A DNA stretch of 38,414 nucleotides from Hyphomicrobiales bacterium (lineage in GTDB: Bacteria; Pseudomonadota; Alphaproteobacteria; Rhizobiales; Rhizobiaceae): the NCBI GenBank assembly GCA_900472925.1, contig UCJU01000046.1:1-38414 (forward strand). The letters are read 5' to 3'. The translations under genes were made by a program, and so were the position numbers. This document shows, piece by piece, positions 33,826-38,414 of the stretch; positions within the stretch are counted from its first letter, which is position 1, and every line of letters starts with the position of its first letter. The notes beneath the pieces are model-generated. The model searched no databases and had not been told where the DNA came from. It worked only from the letters and a program-made list of their open reading frames with translations.

Positions 33826-35676
33826 TTGTTCAGCGTTTTCAAACAGACATCGGTTCGCGGCGGAACATCGGTCTCCGTCGTGAGCTCGCGATGGGTCATC
33901 TGTGCTATCGCCGTCATCAGCGGCGTCGTGAATTTGCTCGCATTGACCTCACCGATTTTCATGTTGCAGGTCTATGACCGTGTTCTGCCCAGCGGGAGCG
34001 TCCCCACGCTCGTCGGGCTCGCCATCCTTGCCATCGCGATGTTTTCCGTGCAGGCGGCACTGGAAATCATTCGCGCCCGCATTCTTCTGCGCATCGGCGA
34101 GCAGTTCGACAATCAATTGTCGCAAAGCGTCCACAGCGCCGTGGTGCGCCTGCCTCTGATGTCCAAAACACCGGGGGACGGTTTGCAGCCCTTGCGGGAT
34201 TTGGACAATGTTCGCGGGTTCCTGTCCGGGCAGGGGCCGAACGCCTTTTTCGATCTTCCCTGGATGCCGCTCTATCTGGGCATCTGTTTTCTTTTTCACC
34301 CATGGATCGGCTTCACCGCGCTTGCCGGCGCCATCGTGCTGATTGCGCTGACATTGCTGGCAAATAAACTGTCGCACGGGCCGATCCGCGACACCATCAC
34401 GTATAATATGGCGCGAAACGGTCTGCTGGAGGCGGCCCGGCGCAATGCTGAAGTCGTCCAATCCATGGGCATGGGAAAGCGCCTCGGCTCACGTTGGGCA
34501 GGCTCCAACCTGCAATATCTCGCCGCCAACCGCAAAGCCGGTGATGTCTCCAATATGCTGGGCGGCATTTCGAAATCGCTGCGGGTGGTGTTGCAATCGG
34601 CAATACTGGGTGTGGGCGCCTATCTCGTCATTGGTCAGGAAGCCAGTGGTGGCATCATGATCGCAAGCTCGATCATGATGGGGCGGGCACTGGCGCCCGT
34701 CGATATGGCAATCGCAAGCTGGAAGCCGTTTTTGATGGCCCGCGAAAGCTGGAGACGCTTGCAGGATTTGCTGACCAAGCTTCCGCCTGACCTGCCTGTT
34801 ACGGCGCTGCCTGCGCCGGTGCGGGAGCTTCGCATCGAGGGTCTCGTCATTGTGCCGCCGGGCGAGAAAACACCCAATGTTTCGGGCATCAACTTTACCG
34901 TCACAGCGGGCAGTGCGCTCGGTGTCATCGGGCAGTCCGGGTCCGGCAAGTCGACGCTGTGCCGAGCGCTGGTTAATGTCTGGGTGCCCGCATCGGGCAA
35001 GGCCCGGCTGGATGGTGCGAGCTTGCAGCAATGGGACCGGGAGGCGCTCGGTTTCCACATTGGTTATCTGCCGCAGGGTGTCGAACTGTTCGATGGCACC
35101 ATTGCCGAAAACATTGCCCGCTTCGAGGAGAATGCCGATCCGCAGGCAATCGTCGCCGCCGCCAAATCGGCCGGTGCACATGATCTGATCCTGCGTTTCG
35201 AAACCGGATATGAAACCCGCATCGGAGAGGCCGGTTCAGCACTATCGGCGGGTCAGAGACAACGTATCGGCCTGGCGCGTGCGCTTTACCGCGATCCCTT
35301 TCTGGTGGTCATGGATGAGCCGAATGCAAACCTCGATGCGGAAGGCGAGGCAGCAGTCGTTGAGGCCATTGCCTCCGTTCGGGCGCGTGGCGGTATCGCC
35401 GTGGTGGTCGCGCATCGTCCAAGTGCCATCGGGGCTGCCGATCTGGTGCTGGTGATGGAGGGCGGGCGGCAAAAGGTATTCGGACCGCGAGACGACGTTC
35501 TTTCAAAGGTGCTGAGAGGCTCCCCCACATCGGCGCCCGCGCCTGCCACAAAGAGTTTCACAGCAACCGGCTACGGGGTGCGTCCGCTTCGTGCCATCGC
35601 GCAGCAGACATCGCAGCCTGCGCATGCGGATGGGGAGGTTCTGGAAAGATACGAGGGTGACGATGCCAAGCGCTGA
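33826..35676 (+). CDS. Type I secretion ABC transporter, permease-ATPase (PrtD/PrsD-like)
   Basis: This 616-residue protein fuses a membrane domain and an ATPase and exports proteins directly to the outside together with a HlyD-type adaptor and a TolC-type channel. The family start NLLALTSPIFMLQVYDRVLPSGSVPTL is clear (split at residues 36-62). ATPase motifs are Walker A GQSGSGKS at 369-376, signature LSAGQ at 473-477, Walker B FLVVMDE at 492-498 and H530. It has no N-terminal peptidase domain, as usual for RTX exporters. The start is taken as TTG at 33826; it lacks a clear ribosome-binding site and a GTG near residue 19 is an alternative. The C-terminal ~60 residues form a Pro/Ala-rich tail. 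Confidence 0.93.
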   Translation: MFSVFKQTSVRGGTSVSVVSSRWVICAIAVISGVVNLLALTSPIFMLQVYDRVLPSGSVPTLVGLAILAIAMFSVQAALEIIRARILLRIGEQFDNQLSQSVHSAVVRLPLMSKTPGDGLQPLRDLDNVRGFLSGQGPNAFFDLPWMPLYLGICFLFHPWIGFTALAGAIVLIALTLLANKLSHGPIRDTITYNMARNGLLEAARRNAEVVQSMGMGKRLGSRWAGSNLQYLAANRKAGDVSNMLGGISKSLRVVLQSAILGVGAYLVIGQEASGGIMIASSIMMGRALAPVDMAIASWKPFLMARESWRRLQDLLTKLPPDLPVTALPAPVRELRIEGLVIVPPGEKTPNVSGINFTVTAGSALGVIGQSGSGKSTLCRALVNVWVPASGKARLDGASLQQWDREALGFHIGYLPQGVELFDGTIAENIARFEENADPQAIVAAAKSAGAHDLILRFETGYETRIGEAGSALSAGQRQRIGLARALYRDPFLVVMDEPNANLDAEGEAAVVEAIASVRARGGIAVVVAHRPSAIGAADLVLVMEGGRQKVFGPRDDVLSKVLRGSPTSAPAPATKSFTATGYGVRPLRAIAQQTSQPAHADGEVLERYEGDDAKR

Positions 35677-36973
35677 TCCTTTCAATGCCAGGCGGTCGAT
35701 CCGCCGCCATCTGGCCGCGGGCCTTGTGGTGGGGGTTGTGCTGGTGGGCGGTGCCGGGGCGTGGGCTTCGGTAACGTCTTTGTCCGGTGCGGTGGTCGCT
35801 TCAGGGCATTTCGTCGTTGGTTCCTATGTCAAGAAAGTGCAGCATCCGACAGGCGGTGTGGTCGGTGAAATTCGGGTCCACGAAGGCGACGCTGTCAAGG
35901 CCGGGGACATTCTCATGCGGCTGGACGCCACGCAGACGCGTGCCAACCTTGCCATCGTCACCAAACGCCTCAATGAGTTGATGGCACGGCAAGCCCGGCT
36001 GGAGGCCGAACGGGACGACCTTGCGCAGATCACATTTCCCGCTGACATGCTGGCGCGTGCGGATAACCCGGATGTGGCAGCCGCCATACACAGTGAAACG
36101 CGCCTGTTCGAATTCCGCAGACAATCCCGCGACGGCAAGAAGGCTCAATTGATGGAGCGGATCGTGCAGTTCCGTCACGAAATCGAAGGCCTGAAAGCCC
36201 AGGAAACCGCTTACGCCGATGGGATGGACGTTTTGAACCAGGAGATAACGTCCCTATACGCGCTCAGGCAGCAGGGAGTGGTATCCGACCAACGCCTGAA
36301 TGGGTTGAAAACGCAGGTCGCGACTTTCGGGGGAGAACGCGGGGAGAAAATCGCCTATCAGGCGCAGGCCGCAGGCAAGATTTCCGAAACCAGACTGCAG
36401 ATACTTCAGGTCGATCAGGACCAGAAGTCGGAGGTCGGAAGCGACTTGGCAGAGGTTCAGGCGCAGATCGGCGAATATGTCGAGCGCAGGATATCGGCTG
36501 AAGACAGTCTGAAGCGCATTGATATCGTTGCACCGCAATCCGGTATCGTCCATCAGCTCACCGTCCACACGGTGGGAGGGGTCGTCAGTCCGGCGGAGGC
36601 GATTATGGATATCGTACCGGAGGGTGATGAACTGGCGCTCGAGGTGCAGATTGCTCCCAAGGACATCGATCAGATCAGTCTCGGTCATGAGGCAGTGCTG
36701 CGCATGTCTGCCTTCAACCAGCGCACAACACCGCAATTGATCGCGCATGTCACCCGCATTGCGGCCGACCTCGTCACCAACGAGCGAACCGGCACCTCCT
36801 ATTATCTCGTACGCCTTACGGTTGCTGACACGGAACTGACGAAGTTGAAGAGCCTGAGGCTCGTTCCCGGTATGCCGGCTGAAGCAATGATAAGGACAGA
36901 GGATCGGACAGCGCTGTCCTATCTGCTCAAGCCCCTCTCCGATCAGATCACGCGTGCCTTCCGGGAGGAGTGA
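35663..36973 (+). CDS. HlyD-family type I secretion periplasmic adaptor (PrtE/PrsE-like)
   Basis: The 436-residue adaptor has one membrane helix at about 17-37, a lipoyl-like half domain (YVKKVQHPTGGVVGEIRVHEGDAV, about 55-78), a long coiled-coil region (about 91-290), a second lipoyl half near RIDIVAPQSGIVHQL and a beta-barrel with FNQRTTPQLIAHVTRIAADL. The conserved VPGMPAEAMI is present near the end. ATG at 35663, preceded by GAGGG, overlaps the end of the ABC gene by 14 bases, so the pair is coupled. No TolC-type or RTX substrate gene lies in the window. In rhizobia PrsDE-type pairs export glycanases and RTX proteins; that role is inference. Confidence 0.94.
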   Translation: MPSADPFNARRSIRRHLAAGLVVGVVLVGGAGAWASVTSLSGAVVASGHFVVGSYVKKVQHPTGGVVGEIRVHEGDAVKAGDILMRLDATQTRANLAIVTKRLNELMARQARLEAERDDLAQITFPADMLARADNPDVAAAIHSETRLFEFRRQSRDGKKAQLMERIVQFRHEIEGLKAQETAYADGMDVLNQEITSLYALRQQGVVSDQRLNGLKTQVATFGGERGEKIAYQAQAAGKISETRLQILQVDQDQKSEVGSDLAEVQAQIGEYVERRISAEDSLKRIDIVAPQSGIVHQLTVHTVGGVVSPAEAIMDIVPEGDELALEVQIAPKDIDQISLGHEAVLRMSAFNQRTTPQLIAHVTRIAADLVTNERTGTSYYLVRLTVADTELTKLKSLRLVPGMPAEAMIRTEDRTALSYLLKPLSDQITRAFREE

Positions 36974-37302
36974 CGTTAGCTTGGTGTCAGGCTGGAAAGT
37001 AACGCCGCATCCAGCTGTGTTTTTTGCTTACGTTAGGACTGGAAGCTTACGTAACGTGAGTAAACGTTATGCATGTAGTTCTATAAATATTCGTCCTAAG
37101 TGTGTTGTTTACCTTAGAGAAATACGTTTCGTGGAAAATTCCTTTAACGCAGTTTAAATTCTTTTCGTGCACAACAGCACTCTCACAGCCGCTTCATGAT
37201 GAAGTGCATTCAGTTTCCAGCAGCACGATGATAGATGCTCACGATTTTGTGATGTCATGTAGTGTGTTTTGCCGGTTTCTTTGAAACACTCATTGAGGCC
37301 TC
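36974..37302. other. Intergenic region upstream of chemoreceptor gene
   Basis: This 329-base gap is AT-richer than its surroundings. Its left part has a cluster of ACGT cores (see the separate entry); its right part should contain the chemoreceptor promoter. An AT-rich TATAAATA occurs near 37082-37089. No reading frame is convincing. Confidence 0.5.
37026..37069. repeat. Cluster of four ACGT cores with direct and inverted repeats
   Basis: ACGT occurs at 37030, 37049, 37054 and 37064. GCTTACGT is repeated directly at 37026 and 37045, 19 bases apart, and TAACGT (37052-37057) with ACGTTA (37064-37069) form a perfect dyad. The two-turn spacing of the direct repeats suggests binding of a regulator on one face of the helix. 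Confidence 0.45.
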
Positions 37303-38414
37303 ATGTCTTTTCTCCAAAATGCAAAAATCCGCACCAAGGTGCTGTCTCTCATCGTTCCCGTTGCACTCATTGGTTTAGTGGGTGTCTGTCTTGTTTCGAA
37401 CAACTACAAAGAGGCCGACGACAGCTACTCGGATTTTATCACGAACAACGCTATCGGTTCGACGGAGCTGTTCCGCGCCAACACGGCATTGGTCTCCATG
37501 GGTTACGATACCACGCTGGGAATGGTCCTGCGTGAGCAGTCGGCCAACACCGCGAAAGTGGAAGAGAGCTACAAGAACGACGTAGCGACTACGATCCGGC
37601 GCCTTGAAAATGCGAAGAAACTCCTGCCGGAGATTTCCAGCGATATCGACGCATTCATTACACGGACAAACAGCATTTCCGCATCGACGGATCAGGTCTG
37701 GCAGGTCGCGAAGACGGGTGATTTTCGCACAGCCCGTAAGATCCTCGTGGATATCGGACCGCAGATCGAGCAATGGCGTGCCGACATTCGCGTCCTCAGC
37801 GAACGCAATCTTGCTGTGGTCATGGAAAAGTCGGATGCTCTGACCGACCTGACCAACTCCACGATCCTCACGACGCTCGTGTCTCTCGGCCTGCTGTTTA
37901 CCGCTGCAATTGGTCTTGCACTTTTCGTGTCGGCGCGTGGAATCACAGGTCCGATCGATCGTCTGCGCAGCCGGATGGTGTCGCTGGCCAATGGCCAAAC
38001 CCAGGAAGAGGTGGCTGGGCTCGACCGTCGTGATGAAGTTGGCCAGATGGCTGAAGCGGTGGCCGTGTTCCGCAACAACGCGCTGGAACGTGCACGCCTC
38101 GAGCAAGAAGCCGAAGCCAATCGCAGCCTGTCCGAGAAGGAACGGATCGCCCGCGAGGAGCAGAAGGCGAAGGAAGCGGCAGACACCAGCTTTGCCGTCG
38201 ATAATCTCGCCGATGCCCTGTCGCGTATGTCGGATGGCGATGTCTCCTACCGTATCAGCCAGCCATTCGCGGTCCATCTCGATGCTGTTCGTGAGAACTT
38301 CAACACGTCCGCCGAAAAGCTGCAGTCGGCGCTGAGCCGAGTGGCCGAAAACGCCCGCGGTATCGATGCCGGTGCCAACGAAATCCGCTCTGCAGCCGAC
38401 GATCTGGCCAAGCG
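37303..38414 (+). CDS. Methyl-accepting chemotaxis protein, cut by window end
   Basis: The first 370 residues of a chemoreceptor are present. It has a short cytoplasmic start, membrane helix 1 at about 12-32 (VLSLIVPVALIGLVGVCLV), a helical periplasmic sensor domain (about 33-183) of the four-helix-bundle type, membrane helix 2 at about 187-208, a HAMP domain (SARGITGPIDRLRSRMVSLA, with DRRDEVGQMAEAVAVFR) and a following charged coiled coil with a second HAMP-like part (SFAVDNLADALSRMSDGDVSYRI). The methylated and signalling regions lie beyond the edge. ATG at 37303 is supported by GAGG five bases upstream. The ligand is unknown. Confidence 0.93.
   Translation, partial: MSFLQNAKIRTKVLSLIVPVALIGLVGVCLVSNNYKEADDSYSDFITNNAIGSTELFRANTALVSMGYDTTLGMVLREQSANTAKVEESYKNDVATTIRRLENAKKLLPEISSDIDAFITRTNSISASTDQVWQVAKTGDFRTARKILVDIGPQIEQWRADIRVLSERNLAVVMEKSDALTDLTNSTILTTLVSLGLLFTAAIGLALFVSARGITGPIDRLRSRMVSLANGQTQEEVAGLDRRDEVGQMAEAVAVFRNNALERARLEQEAEANRSLSEKERIAREEQKAKEAADTSFAVDNLADALSRMSDGDVSYRISQPFAVHLDAVRENFNTSAEKLQSALSRVAENARGIDAGANEIRSAADDLAK

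Overview
The window looks like chromosomal DNA of a Rhizobiaceae alphaproteobacterium, most likely an Agrobacterium/Rhizobium relative. The reasons are the moderately high GC content, dense ABC-importer operons, a ~904-residue SecA with a C-terminal zinc motif, an argJ-GNAT-mutT run beside a parvulin gene, and above all an adjacent pair matching pruR-dcpA, a periplasmic pterin-binding protein and a dual-function cyclic-di-GMP enzyme known from Agrobacterium tumefaciens. I see no tRNA, rRNA, insertion sequence, CRISPR array or prophage.

Layout. (1) 57-239: a small unknown gene. (2) 397-6526, minus strand: a six-gene operon for a peptide/amine-type ABC importer (Tat-signal binding protein, two permeases, two ATPases) ending in a class V aminotransferase that resembles pyridoxamine-pyruvate transaminase. 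(3) 6885-8807: a secreted glycine-rich repeat protein and a convergent BioF2/CelD-type acetyltransferase sharing one terminator. (4) 9030-9917: an EamA transporter. (5) 10224-16579: secA on the minus strand, diverging from a secreted parvulin gene, then argJ, a GNAT gene and mutT. (6) 16711-17031: a small membrane protein. (7) 17107-22025, minus strand: tetR, membrane-fusion protein and RND efflux pump, with a palindromic operator before tetR. (8) 22116-25436: oxyR diverging from a catalase-peroxidase gene. (9) 25778-29004: pruR, dcpA and an FkbM-type methyltransferase. (10) 29009-33496, minus strand: a second oligopeptide-type ABC importer without a visible binding protein, preceded by a FadR-type GntR regulator; both have a similar 9-bp dyad upstream. 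(11) 33826-36973: a type I secretion ATPase and its HlyD-type adaptor. (12) 37303 to the end: a chemoreceptor cut by the window edge.

Themes are solute uptake, efflux and secretion, peroxide defence, and surface or motility signalling (PruR-DcpA and a chemoreceptor). Most genes belong to known families. The less explained parts are the glycine-rich repeat protein and its leader, the importer-aminotransferase operon, the FkbM gene behind dcpA, the substrate-less type I exporter, and a cluster of ACGT cores upstream of the chemoreceptor. Function assignments rest on reading motifs by eye; no database search was run.
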